A program made the translations under genes and the position numbers. Below the pieces are notes generated by a model. The model searched no databases. It saw only the letters and a program-made list of their open reading frames with translations, and was not told the origin of the DNA. From a virus, in IMG/VR virus record IMGVR_UViG_3300034198_023574, positions 1 through 21,842 of that record: DNA of 21,842 bases. One strand, written 5' to 3'. Below are positions 6,266 to 14,370 of this stretch, one piece after another (the stretch's first letter is position 1; the number at the start of each line of letters is the position of its first letter).

Positions 6266-8470
6266 ATGACTAAAAAAACTCCAAAGAGTGACGTTATACA
6301 GAACGCTAAAGCTGTAGATGAACAAGCTTATGTAACTTGGGGTGACGATTTAGCCAGTAAACAAGATGCTCTAAAACAATCTTCAGAGTCCATGTCAGAA
6401 TATACTCTGGTTCAAAAAGCCAGTGCCATGAGACGATACGGATTAGATTATTCAAATCTTGATAAAAATACCTCTGGTCGTCCGGGACTAACAAGAAGCG
6501 ACTATGACTACTTTCGTCCAGACGAAGCAGTACCCCGTGAAATCAAGTTAATCATTCGTAAGGCAGAAGATATTTATCAAAGAGTAGGTTTGGTAAAAAA
6601 CGTTATTGATCTTATGGGAGACTTTGCATCTCAAGGAATAAGACTAGTACATAAAAATAAAAGAATAGAAAGATTTTATAGGCAGTGGTTCAAAAAAATT
6701 AAAGGAAAAGATAGAAGCGAAAGATTTTTAAACAATCTATATAAAACTGGTAATATAGTTGTTAATAGACAAACTGGCAAACTCAGTGTTAAAGTAGCTG
6801 ATAAATTATATCAAGCGGTGGCTGCTCCTGATTTACAAATAACTGAAACAATGAATACCCCGGTTGAAAAAAGAGAGATTCCTTGGAAATACACATTTGT
6901 CGATCCTTTTTTTGTAGAAGTAGCTGCTGGTCCTCTGGCCTCATTTGTTCAAGATAAAGCCTATCAGTTGATTTTACCAGCTCAACTTCGTAAGTTAGTA
7001 AATGCTCCAAAAACAGATGCTGAAAAAGCAGTTGTAGCAGCACTGCCGTCACAAATTTTAGAAGCAGCAAAAAGCAGACTTCCATATCCATTAGACCCAA
7101 ATAAGACTCTTGTTTTTCATTACAAAAAAGACGATTGGCAAGCTTGGGCATATCCAATGATTTATTCTATCATGGATGATATTACAGTAATCGAAAAACT
7201 CAAACTAGCAGACATGGCAGCATTAGACGGAGCCATATCCAATATTCGAATTTTCAAATTAGGCAGCTTAGAACATAAAATTGCTCCAACCAAAGCAGCT
7301 ACAGCAAAACTAGCTAGTATTCTAGGTAATAATGTTGGTGGAGGAACAATGGATCTTGTATGGGGTCCTGATATTGAGCTATTAGAATCTAATACCAACG
7401 TACATCAATTCCTTGGGGAAGGTAAATATATTCCGCATTTAAATTCAGTATATGCTGGATTAGGAATTCCTCCAACATTAACAGGAACCTTTGGTGCTGC
7501 TGGAACCACAAACAATTTTATTTCACTCAAAACACTAACCCAAAGACTACAGTATGGACGAGATGTTTTAGTAGAATTTTGGGACAAAGAAATTGAATTG
7601 GTTCAAAAAGCAATGGGTTTTAAATATGCAGCTAAAATAGAATTCGACAGAATGGATTTAAGTAATGAAGATGTTGAGAAATCTTTACTAGTACAGTTAG
7701 CAGATAGAAATCTTATTAGCGACGAACTATTACAAACTCGTTTTGGTTTTGATCCAGATATGGAAAAATCAAGACTCAATAAAGAAAACAGAGATAGAAA
7801 AACAGAAAGAATGGTAAATAAAGCAGGACCTTGGTATGATCCAGTACCAGAAAATTCATTAAAGAAGATAGCTCTACAAACCGGAGTCGTAGCCCCAAGT
7901 CAAGTGGGATTAGAGCTTGATAAGAAAAAAGGTGGTGAAAAATCAGCTCTCGATATGAAACAACCCTCTGTACCTGTACCCTCAACGAAGTTGGCAAAAG
8001 ATTCGCCAGAATCTTTGCCTGGAGTACCCGGACAAGGTAGACCTAAGAATTCTAAGGATTCTGAGCAGAGAAAAACTAAAGTTTTCAAACCACAAACGGG
8101 AGCCAAGTTATTACTATGGGCTTCTGATGCTCAGGACAAAATAAGCCAAATTATTAATCCGATATTACTAGAGTTTTATAATAAGAAAAATTTAAGAAGC
8201 TTATCTAATGAAGAAACTAAAGAGCTAGATTTAATCAAAACAAAAATATTGTTCACCCTAGAACCCCTATCTGCTGTTAATGAAAATGACACAGTAGAAA
8301 TACTAGCTAATTTAGATAAGTTTAATAAACACGATAAAATATCAGCATATAGCTCGTGGCTGAAAGAACTCAGGTCAGAACTGAACAAAGATCTAACAGT
8401 AGACGAACAAAAACAGGCTAAGGCTTCATTTTATTCTATGGTGTACTCTTCTATAGAAAAAGAGGTTTAA
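6266..8470 (+). CDS. Portal protein
   Basis: A 734-residue protein directly after the large terminase. The region around residues 80-150 (RPDEAVPREIKLIIRKAEDIYQ, VGLVKNVIDLMGDFASQGIRLVH) and the later stretch YIPHLNSVYAGLGIPPTLTGTFG to LTQRLQYGRDVL are typical of portal proteins, which form the dodecameric ring at the capsid vertex that docks the terminase and tail. The core probably ends near residue 520. The remaining ~200 residues are a low-complexity Lys/Pro/Ser linker (including QGRPKNSKDSEQRK) and a charged helical C-terminal domain, longer than in many portals. No strong ribosome binding site precedes the ATG; upstream sequence is AT-rich. The stop is one base before the next start. 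Portal assignment rests on order plus these segments; the extra tail has no assigned role. Confidence 0.86.
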   Translation: MTKKTPKSDVIQNAKAVDEQAYVTWGDDLASKQDALKQSSESMSEYTLVQKASAMRRYGLDYSNLDKNTSGRPGLTRSDYDYFRPDEAVPREIKLIIRKAEDIYQRVGLVKNVIDLMGDFASQGIRLVHKNKRIERFYRQWFKKIKGKDRSERFLNNLYKTGNIVVNRQTGKLSVKVADKLYQAVAAPDLQITETMNTPVEKREIPWKYTFVDPFFVEVAAGPLASFVQDKAYQLILPAQLRKLVNAPKTDAEKAVVAALPSQILEAAKSRLPYPLDPNKTLVFHYKKDDWQAWAYPMIYSIMDDITVIEKLKLADMAALDGAISNIRIFKLGSLEHKIAPTKAATAKLASILGNNVGGGTMDLVWGPDIELLESNTNVHQFLGEGKYIPHLNSVYAGLGIPPTLTGTFGAAGTTNNFISLKTLTQRLQYGRDVLVEFWDKEIELVQKAMGFKYAAKIEFDRMDLSNEDVEKSLLVQLADRNLISDELLQTRFGFDPDMEKSRLNKENRDRKTERMVNKAGPWYDPVPENSLKKIALQTGVVAPSQVGLELDKKKGGEKSALDMKQPSVPVPSTKLAKDSPESLPGVPGQGRPKNSKDSEQRKTKVFKPQTGAKLLLWASDAQDKISQIINPILLEFYNKKNLRSLSNEETKELDLIKTKILFTLEPLSAVNENDTVEILANLDKFNKHDKISAYSSWLKELRSELNKDLTVDEQKQAKASFYSMVYSSIEKEV

Positions 8471-8471
8471 A

Positions 8472-10043
8472 ATGCAAATATTTAAGCACGAAAAAGAAGA
8501 CGGTCTAGAAATCAAGATAACATCATCTGCATCAATTTCTTATGCTTCCATTGCTGAGCCATGTGTGGTCTCAGACGTTGCTAAAATCAATTCACTGAAT
8601 AAGAGCCTAGCTGCTCTAGATGACTCTGATCTTTACTATGTACAATCTATTTTAGTTACTTCTTCTTGGAATAAAAACGATGACATTTTTGATAAATCAG
8701 AAGTGTGGTTAGCTCGTAAAACTCCAGAGGATAAGCCAACTAATTTAGAGCATGATGAGAATTTGATCATAGGTCATATTACTAATAATTGGCCGATTAC
8801 AGAAAGCGGAGATCTAATAGACGAAACAATAGCTCTTGAAAATCTTCCAGAAAAATACCATATCTTAACAGGATCTGTTATTTATAGAGCTTTTTCTAGT
8901 CCCGAATTGAAAGACAGAGCTGAGAAATTAATAGCAGATATTGAATCCGGTTCAATGTTCGTAAGTATGGAATGTTTTTTTAAAGGGTTTGATTATGGTT
9001 TATTAGATAAGACTAATGGATCATATAAAACTTTAGCAAGAAACGAGAATACAGCTTATTTAACTAAATATTTAAGAGCATATGGCGGACTTGGAGAACA
9101 CGATAATTATAAGATTGGCAGAGTACTAAGAAATATTACATTTTCAGGTAAGGGATTCGTTGAAAAACCAGCAAATCCAGACAGTATAATTTTTACAAAA
9201 GACACTATCGATAAATTATTTGATCAAAAAAACAATAATTTATTAATAGCAGGTGTATCTAATAATCAGTTAACCTCTAAAGTGGAGAATCATATTATGA
9301 GTTCAGAACAAGAAGTAGTTGAAGTTAAACCCGAAACTGAAGTTGCATCAGTAACTGAAACCAACGTCGCTACCGAAGTTGTAGACAAAACGAATGAATT
9401 AGAAACAGCTATCCAAGCAAGAGACGAATCTATTGCTACTCTCGGAGCTGAACTAGAAGGCTTAAAAGCTCAATATGAAGCACTAGCCAAAAAACTAAAA
9501 GAAGAAGAAGATAAGAAAGAAGAAACAGAAGCAGCTAAAAAGAAAATGAAAGCAGAGATGGATGCTAAAGATGAAGAAATGAAGAAGACCAAGAGCGAAC
9601 TTTCAGCTGCTCTAGAAGCCATTGCTGGATACATGAAAGATCAAGAAGAAATGGCTAAGAAAGAAAAGAAGATGAAAAGAAAAGCTTCTCTTCTAAGTTG
9701 TGGTTTTGATGACGAGACATCTGAAGCTACTCTAGAGAAGTTCGAATCGTTAAATGATGACGCTTTCGACGCAATGACAAATCTTTTGGCTGGCAAAATG
9801 CCACCATGGTTAGAAAAGTTCAAAAAGGGAGATGATGAAAAAACTGATAAAACCAAAGATGACAAAAAGAAAGCATCTGTTGAGGAAACAGTAGATTCAT
9901 CAGTTCTTGAAAATGTCGAAGTAGAAGAAACTTTAAATCTTGGTGTTGGCAGTGATACTCAATCATCTGTCGATAATACTCGTGCAGAACTAATCGAATT
10001 CGTTTGTGCTAGACTAGGTAAAAAACTTAACAAGGGAGAATAA
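8472..10043 (+). CDS. Prohead protease fused to scaffold domain
   Basis: A 523-residue two-part protein. Residues about 10-240 look like a herpesvirus-assemblin-type prohead protease: a strand-rich start, VTSSWNKNDDIFD, a His candidate in NLEHDENLIIGHI (H94 or H102), and the nucleophile candidate S165 in FVSMECFF. Residues about 275-440 are a long charged coiled coil rich in Lys, Glu and Ala, as in capsid scaffolding proteins. The C-terminal ~30 residues (TRAELIEFVCARLGKKL) form a short helix that may touch the capsid protein. The ribosome binding site GAGG lies seven bases before ATG, and only one base separates it from the portal stop. The protease would cut the scaffold and perhaps the capsid protein during maturation. 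An internal start may yield scaffold alone (see the nested entry). Confidence 0.82.
   Translation: MQIFKHEKEDGLEIKITSSASISYASIAEPCVVSDVAKINSLNKSLAALDDSDLYYVQSILVTSSWNKNDDIFDKSEVWLARKTPEDKPTNLEHDENLIIGHITNNWPITESGDLIDETIALENLPEKYHILTGSVIYRAFSSPELKDRAEKLIADIESGSMFVSMECFFKGFDYGLLDKTNGSYKTLARNENTAYLTKYLRAYGGLGEHDNYKIGRVLRNITFSGKGFVEKPANPDSIIFTKDTIDKLFDQKNNNLLIAGVSNNQLTSKVENHIMSSEQEVVEVKPETEVASVTETNVATEVVDKTNELETAIQARDESIATLGAELEGLKAQYEALAKKLKEEEDKKEETEAAKKKMKAEMDAKDEEMKKTKSELSAALEAIAGYMKDQEEMAKKEKKMKRKASLLSCGFDDETSEATLEKFESLNDDAFDAMTNLLAGKMPPWLEKFKKGDDEKTDKTKDDKKKASVEETVDSSVLENVEVEETLNLGVGSDTQSSVDNTRAELIEFVCARLGKKLNKGE
9297..10043 (+). CDS. Nested in-frame scaffold protein from an internal start
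   Basis: ATG at 9297 is in frame with the protease-scaffold gene (residue 276) and is preceded by GTGGAG, with GGAG at 9284-9287 nine bases upstream. The predicted 248-residue product starts MSSEQEVVEV, exactly at the junction between protease and coiled-coil parts. Nested scaffold genes of this kind are well known (lambda C/Nu3). It would supply scaffold in excess over the protease. Only the site and the domain boundary are seen; translation is inferred. Confidence 0.55.
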   Translation: MSSEQEVVEVKPETEVASVTETNVATEVVDKTNELETAIQARDESIATLGAELEGLKAQYEALAKKLKEEEDKKEETEAAKKKMKAEMDAKDEEMKKTKSELSAALEAIAGYMKDQEEMAKKEKKMKRKASLLSCGFDDETSEATLEKFESLNDDAFDAMTNLLAGKMPPWLEKFKKGDDEKTDKTKDDKKKASVEETVDSSVLENVEVEETLNLGVGSDTQSSVDNTRAELIEFVCARLGKKLNKGE

Positions 10044-10044
10044 C

Positions 10045-10500
10045 ATGGCTCTTAAAGCAGATCGTATTGAAGCATTAACAGATATTTCTTTTTTCATGAA
10101 CACAGTCGCTGAAAGAGGCGGCGTGGTATCTGCTGTTACCAGTGGTTCAGGTGTATCAATGGACGACGCCAACGCTGTCGTTGCATATGCCGCCGCTGTC
10201 AGTGGAGCTAAGCCACTAGGCGTATTGTTAAATGACGTTGTAAATTATGACCTAACAAGACAGCACATCAACTGGCATAAAGATGAAGTGCAACTTGGTG
10301 GTAAGGTTTCTCTACTTCGTCAAGGGCAGGTTACAACCAACATGTTAGTTGCTGGTGTTACTCCTGCTGCTGGTGTTGATGCCTATGTTGGAGCTAATGG
10401 TCTCATTGGCACATCAAGTACTAATAGTGTAAAAATTGGCTCTTTCTTGGGGTCAAAAGATTCTGATGGTTATGTAAAATTATCAGTTAACATTGCTTAA
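10045..10500 (+). CDS. Small capsid-associated protein, probable decoration/cement protein
   Basis: A 151-residue protein between scaffold and major capsid genes, with the strong ribosome binding site AGGGAG shortly before ATG. After a short N-terminal helix it is rich in Gly, Ala, Val and Ser with alternating hydrophobic residues (GVLLNDVV, VSLLRQGQVTT, KIGSFLGSKDSDGYVKLSV), which suggests a small beta-barrel or beta-sandwich. The position, size and fold type match capsid decoration or stabilising proteins of many phages, and the closing 'GSFLG...GYVKLSV' segment is common in them. No lysine-based crosslink or catalytic motif is seen. It should be present in many copies per capsid, as its C-ending codon choice, like that of the major capsid gene, also hints. 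An unrelated structural role cannot be excluded. Confidence 0.55.
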   Translation: MALKADRIEALTDISFFMNTVAERGGVVSAVTSGSGVSMDDANAVVAYAAAVSGAKPLGVLLNDVVNYDLTRQHINWHKDEVQLGGKVSLLRQGQVTTNMLVAGVTPAAGVDAYVGANGLIGTSSTNSVKIGSFLGSKDSDGYVKLSVNIA

Positions 10501-10521
10501 GCTTTAACAAGGGAGAAAAAA

Positions 10522-11532
10522 ATGTCAGGTAATACAAAAGCATTTCAACCAACACCAGAACTAACAGATCTTCTAGTTCGCTCTGGTTCGCCAAATAGAG
10601 AAGTAGCCTTGGCTGCTAACTCAGAGTTTGCAAAAGCTCTAGAGCTACCACTAAGACAAGCTCTCTTGAGTGGAGATATTCTGGACGGTATTTTTGAGCC
10701 AATTCAACTTGCTCAAAGCGCCACACCAGAGTTTCCTCTTGATTTCCTAGCTCCTGGCACCGAAAAAGATTTCGTTGCCTATACTATTCCTAACCACGGA
10801 CATATTCCAGAGCGTCACGTTGAAGGCGATTACGTCATGGTTCCAACCTATGACATCGGCGCCTCAATCGACTATCTCCTAAAGTATGCTCGTGATGCTC
10901 GTTGGGACGTAGTTGGTCGTGCTATGGAAGTTCTAGAGTCTTCATTCGTAAAGAAGATGAATGACGACGGCTGGCATACTCTTCTAGCAGCTGGTGTTGA
11001 TCGCAATATCGTTGTATACGATAGCGATGCCTCTGCTGGTCTATTTACCAAGCGTCTAGTAAGTCTCATGAAGACAGTTATGCGTCGTAATGGCGGCGGT
11101 AACTCAGCTTCTAACAACCGTGGTTTACTAACTGATCTTTATGTTTCACCAGAAAGCATGGAAGATATCCGTAATTGGGGTATCGATCAAGTTGACGAAG
11201 TGACTCGTAGAGAAATCTACACAGCAGCTGACGGCACTCTTAACCGTGTCTTCGGTGTTAATCTTCATGACCTCGATGAACTTGGAGAAGGTCAAGAGTA
11301 TCAGCTATTCTATAGCAATATTCTTAGCGGCACTCTCCCCGGTAGCAAGAGTGAAATTGTTGTTGGTCTTGATCTACGCAAGAGAGACAGTTTCATTATG
11401 CCAGTTCGTGAACAAGTTCAAATCTTCGAGGACGAGACACTACATCGTCAGAAGAGAGCTGGTTTCTACGGATGGGCAGAGCAAGGCTTTGCCGTTCTTG
11501 ACAACCGTAGAGTACTACTCGGCTCACTATAA
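10522..11532 (+). CDS. Major capsid protein (HK97 fold)
   Basis: A 336-residue protein with a GGGAG ribosome binding site. The order fits an HK97-type capsid protein: a short N-arm, then EFPLDFLAPGTEKDFVAYTIPNHG, an E-loop-like region (RHVEGDYVMVPTYDIGASI), a long spine helix region (YARDARWDVVGRAMEVLESSFVKKM), an A-domain with VSPESMEDIRNWGIDQVDEVTRREIY, and a C-terminal strand set ending RKRDSFIMPVREQVQIFEDE and GWAEQGFAVLDNRRVLLG. The last segment is characteristic of capsid proteins of phages with this gene order. The gene uses clearly more C-ending and CGT-type codons than its neighbours, as expected for the most abundant virion protein. It is followed by a strong terminator, so it ends the capsid transcription unit. 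No N-terminal pro-domain is obvious; scaffold comes from the separate upstream gene. Confidence 0.92.
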   Translation: MSGNTKAFQPTPELTDLLVRSGSPNREVALAANSEFAKALELPLRQALLSGDILDGIFEPIQLAQSATPEFPLDFLAPGTEKDFVAYTIPNHGHIPERHVEGDYVMVPTYDIGASIDYLLKYARDARWDVVGRAMEVLESSFVKKMNDDGWHTLLAAGVDRNIVVYDSDASAGLFTKRLVSLMKTVMRRNGGGNSASNNRGLLTDLYVSPESMEDIRNWGIDQVDEVTRREIYTAADGTLNRVFGVNLHDLDELGEGQEYQLFYSNILSGTLPGSKSEIVVGLDLRKRDSFIMPVREQVQIFEDETLHRQKRAGFYGWAEQGFAVLDNRRVLLGSL

Positions 11533-11564
11533 TTTGAGCTTTAAAAAGCAATGTTACGAATTAA

Positions 11565-11598
11565 GGGCTGGCAGCAATGCCAGTCCTTTTTTCTTTTT
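11565..11598 (+). terminator. Strong Rho-independent terminator after the major capsid gene
   Basis: GGGCTGGCA (11565-11573), a GCAA tetraloop (11574-11577) and TGCCAGTCC (11578-11586) form a 9-bp stem with one G-U pair. TTTTTTCTTTTT (11587-11598) follows. The GNRA loop and long T tract make this a very good intrinsic terminator, 32 bases beyond the capsid stop codon. Confidence 0.93.
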
Positions 11599-11656
11599 AT
11601 GTCTAGCATCGTAGACTAATAGTATAAATTCTGTTAGGTGTATTTGATAGTGTGGT

Positions 11657-11662
11657 TATAAT
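11657..11662 (+). promoter_or_regulatory. Putative -10 element for the fibre operon
   Basis: TATAAT at 11657-11662 is a perfect -10 hexamer, 35 bases before ATG 11698, placed after the capsid terminator where a new promoter is required. No good -35 exists at 16-18 bases upstream. TGG lies two bases before the hexamer, close to but not an exact extended -10. TATAAATT at 11623-11630 is a further candidate if a late sigma factor is used. Nothing else is seen in 11599-11697. Confidence 0.4.
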
Positions 11663-11697
11663 CAATCAACTCAGCCAAATTATATCGGAACCCAAAT

Positions 11698-12105
11698 ATG
11701 GCAGCAAGCAAATATGATTTTGCTATAGAACAGGGTACATCTTTTAAAATCTCACTAGTTTACAAAGACGCCAGTGGAGTACCAGTTGATATTAGTAATT
11801 GGTGCGCCAGATTAACTTGGAAAACAAATCTTAATGCTACTCAGGTATTCCATTCCGACAACACTGATCATAGTGTATATAATTTTTATATTGATGGTGT
11901 GAATGGAAAATTGACTTTAATGATCCCAGCCAATACGACCAATTCCTTCTCATTCAATACTGCTAAATACGACTTGGAGCTTCAATCTCCGGATGAGCTA
12001 TATGCTAATGGAGGAGGAAAGTATGTGACTCGTATTTTATTTGGCACAGTTAGCATCGTTAAGAGATTTAGTCAAACTACATCAGCTTTGGATTGTTCAA
12101 TATGA
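11698..12105 (+). CDS. Small virion-type protein, function unknown
   Basis: A 135-residue protein, first gene after the capsid terminator. Alternating hydrophobic strands run throughout (FKISLVYKDASGVPVDIS, ARLTWKT, KLTLMIPA, KYDLELQSPDELYANGGGKYVTRILFGTVSI), indicating a compact beta-sandwich. Proteins with this outline, notably a 'YDLELQSPD...RILFGTV' closing half, are found near fibre and baseplate genes in environmental phages; a structural role such as a fibre connector is therefore likely. The ribosome binding site is weak (CGGAA). It is coupled to the next gene through ATGA. I do not assign a specific function. Confidence 0.75.
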   Translation: MAASKYDFAIEQGTSFKISLVYKDASGVPVDISNWCARLTWKTNLNATQVFHSDNTDHSVYNFYIDGVNGKLTLMIPANTTNSFSFNTAKYDLELQSPDELYANGGGKYVTRILFGTVSIVKRFSQTTSALDCSI

Positions 12106-12365
12106 GCAATTTTATTATAGATATTATTGATACTCAAAGCAATATTATTGAAATTGAAACTAGCTATGTTGATAATATAAACAACATAGAAATTGAGAGA
12201 TATGAAACTTACAACCTAGAAATTATCAACACTGAAAAAATATTACCAAGCGATTTTCCGAATACATATCCAATGTCTAGCATTATTGGAAATTTACCAG
12301 TAAGTCGTGTTAGCGGATTAAGCAATTATTTAAATACATATACTTTTGATTGTGGTACACCTTAA
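12102..12365 (+). CDS. Small hypothetical protein in the fibre operon
   Basis: An 87-residue protein. ATG 12102 is preferred because it overlaps the previous stop as ATGA; an upstream TTG at 12093 would only add three residues. The sequence is Ile/Asn/Glu-rich (IIDIIDTQSNIIEIETSYVDNINNIEIERYETYNLEI), with strict alternation that suggests beta strands. It continues with DFPNTYPMSSIIGNLPVSRVSGLSNYLNTY, a pattern used in phage fibres before repeat domains, and ends in DCGTP, like the DGGTP end of the next gene. It may be a short fibre or adaptor piece. The function is unknown. Confidence 0.65.
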   Translation: MSNFIIDIIDTQSNIIEIETSYVDNINNIEIERYETYNLEIINTEKILPSDFPNTYPMSSIIGNLPVSRVSGLSNYLNTYTFDCGTP

Positions 12366-12379
12366 TACAGGAGAATAAG

Positions 12380-13897
12380 ATGGCAGCTCAAACAAGAATT
12401 CAATTTCGTAGAGGAACAGCTTTAGAATGGTCAGGAATCAATCCTATTCTATATGCTGGAGAAATGGGTTATGAGACAGATACTAAGAAGATTAAGGTTG
12501 GAGATGGAACCACGTTCTGGAACTCTCTACCGTATGCTACTGTTAAACCAGACGATCTTAACGAATTAGTTGATGATCGAATTAATGATTTATTAACAGC
12601 TGGTTCTAATATACAAAAAACATACAATGATGTTTCTAATACTTTAACTTTAGCAGTTACTGGAGTTTCTTTAACGGGACATTCTCATACTAGTTCAGAT
12701 ATTACAAACTTTAATACCAGCGTTAGTGGACTACTGCCTGTTAAAAGCATTATTGCTGGCTCTAATATTAGTGTTACTCCTACTGGTGATTCTGGATTTG
12801 TTATTAGTGCTAATGGAGGAGTAGATCAAAATGCGGTTAAAGATATTATAGGCTCTAGCGTTAGTGGAGTTAGTGGTGTTGTAGTTAGTTATGATAATAC
12901 TTCTAAACTTACTACTGTTGGCTTGAGTAATCCATCTCTAACATCATCCAATATAAGTGATTTTAATAGTGCTGTTAGCGGATTAATAGACGTTAAAAGC
13001 TTAGCTCAAGGAACCGGTATTAGTATTACTAATAATGCTGGCTCTCATACTATTTCTGTCACTGGCATTCCTAGTTCATTAATAACAGACTTTTCTTCTT
13101 CAGTTGGTAGTGTAGTATCTACAGAGATGGTTGGAGGTTCTGGTATATCTTTTAGCTATGATAACTTAACAAATGATTTAACAGTGAGTACTACCGGAGT
13201 ATCATATGTTGGACATTCTCATTCGTGGTCTGACATTACAGACGCATCGGGCAAAGCTACTCTAAATGAACTAGCTTATTTGTCAGGAGTTAGTCCAGGT
13301 TCTGCTAGTGCTAATAGGGCTGTTGTTACTAATAGTAATAACGATATTAGTGGATTGAGAAATGTTACAGCCACTGGTACGGTTACTATTGATGGAAACT
13401 TGGTTGTTAACGGCACCACCACCACCGTTAATAGTACAACAGTTGATATTGGAGATAATATAATAAGAGTTAATACTAGTGGATTGAGTACCGGTGGTTT
13501 TGAAGTTGTTAAACCAGACGCTAGTTCCGTATCATTGATTTGGAATAATGTTTCTGGTCGTTGGGAATTTACCGGTGGAGACGTAGCTACTACCGGATTA
13601 TTTGTTGGTAGTTTAAGTGGCAATGCTTCTACTGTTACTAATGGTGTTTATACAACAGATACTGGAACAGTTACCAGCTCCATGATAGCGGATAATACTA
13701 TCGTAAATGGAGATATAAGTGATAGTGCTAATATAGCAATTACTAAATTGGCTAGTAGTGGATTAACCCTAGGATCAACAACAGTAAATCTAGGACAAAC
13801 ATCAACAGTTTTAAATGGATTAAGTAGCATTAGTGGTACTAGTCTTAGTAGTCCAACAACGTTATATAATTGTATAGTAGATGGAGGAACTCCGTGA
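12380..13897 (+). CDS. Tail fibre protein with tropism-determinant-like N-terminus
   Basis: A 505-residue protein. ATG 12380 is chosen because AGGAG (12369-12373) lies six bases upstream; an in-frame TTG at 12350 would run through that site. Residues about 6-50 (RIQFRRGTALEWSG, LYAGEMGYETDTKKIKVGDG) match the short N-terminal domain seen in fibre proteins such as the Bordetella phage Mtd family, and recur in the 18235 gene. The middle has Ser/Gly/Val-rich repeats with two HxH motifs (GHSHTSSDI at 100-108, GHSHSWSDI at 278-286). Around residues 340-360 (GNLVVNGTTTTVNSTTV) is a motif common in fibres of aquatic phages. The very Ser/Thr/Gly-rich, Cys-poor composition fits a trimeric beta-helical fibre. 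It ends in IVDGGTP and overlaps the next gene by four bases. Confidence 0.85.
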   Translation: MAAQTRIQFRRGTALEWSGINPILYAGEMGYETDTKKIKVGDGTTFWNSLPYATVKPDDLNELVDDRINDLLTAGSNIQKTYNDVSNTLTLAVTGVSLTGHSHTSSDITNFNTSVSGLLPVKSIIAGSNISVTPTGDSGFVISANGGVDQNAVKDIIGSSVSGVSGVVVSYDNTSKLTTVGLSNPSLTSSNISDFNSAVSGLIDVKSLAQGTGISITNNAGSHTISVTGIPSSLITDFSSSVGSVVSTEMVGGSGISFSYDNLTNDLTVSTTGVSYVGHSHSWSDITDASGKATLNELAYLSGVSPGSASANRAVVTNSNNDISGLRNVTATGTVTIDGNLVVNGTTTTVNSTTVDIGDNIIRVNTSGLSTGGFEVVKPDASSVSLIWNNVSGRWEFTGGDVATTGLFVGSLSGNASTVTNGVYTTDTGTVTSSMIADNTIVNGDISDSANIAITKLASSGLTLGSTTVNLGQTSTVLNGLSSISGTSLSSPTTLYNCIVDGGTP

Positions 13898-14319
13898 CTC
13901 AATTTTTTGTAAATACTAATAAAATTTTAATTGATAATGGACAGGTGAAAATAAGAGTAGATAGTAATGCTCAAAGCACCACCACAACTACTCCAGCTCC
14001 TTCTGTAGCCGGATATATTGTTTCGGGAGCTGGTAATGTAACATATAATGGTACATATTGTTTAGATTCTGGTTTGACATCTTCATCTGGTGGCAGTAAA
14101 GTATATAAGCATCAAACAAATAATATGTACATTTATTATGGTGGTGGTTTTGCTTGGATTGGCCCTGTAGTTGGTAATCTTTATGACAATTCTGATGGCT
14201 ACTATCAATATGGAGAAAATGATCCTCTTTCATCGGGAGGATGGAGCTCATCTTCTTGCTGTGGTACAGAACTAGGTTCTTCCCCAAGCTCTGTTACACA
14301 AACAACTTGTGCAGCATAG
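13894..14319 (+). CDS. Short adhesin-like protein with Thr-rich linker
   Basis: A 141-residue protein. The start is GTG 13894: GGAGG (13883-13887) lies six bases upstream, it shares GTGA with the previous stop, and the resulting N-terminus (MTQFFVNTNKILIDNGQ) aligns with that of the next gene (MTKFYISANKTLVSNGQ). Residues 1-25 are thus a shared attachment module. Residues 29-36 (TTTTTPAP) are a Thr-rich linker. Residues about 37-141 are a small Tyr/Gly/Ser-rich domain with four Cys near the C-terminus (SSCCGTELG, TTCAA), probably disulphide or surface-exposed strands. It looks like a small tip domain on a common anchor. Binding target unknown; it may be a spare or alternative adhesin to 14371. 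Confidence 0.75.
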   Translation: MTQFFVNTNKILIDNGQVKIRVDSNAQSTTTTTPAPSVAGYIVSGAGNVTYNGTYCLDSGLTSSSGGSKVYKHQTNNMYIYYGGGFAWIGPVVGNLYDNSDGYYQYGENDPLSSGGWSSSSCCGTELGSSPSSVTQTTCAA

Positions 14320-14370
14320 CTCTCTGCTTCCAAAGATTACACATAACGTTATAGTAGATAGAGAAATCAT

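Noticed and set aside
7900-8106. GRPK in the portal C-terminal region as a second AT-hook
   Set aside because: A single GRPK in a low-complexity linker lacks the flanking basic pattern, so there is no support for DNA binding.
11246-11614. Rightward open frame overlapping the end of the capsid gene
   Set aside because: It is a frame-shifted reading of the major capsid gene and runs through the terminator.
12350-12379. TTG start for the first fibre gene
   Set aside because: It would place the AGGAG site inside the coding region, whereas ATG 12380 is correctly spaced from it.
13276-13902. Leftward open frames opposite the first fibre gene
   Set aside because: They are antisense to a clear fibre gene, have low-complexity Val/Leu/Pro content from its Thr/Asn codons, and show no ribosome binding site or domain.
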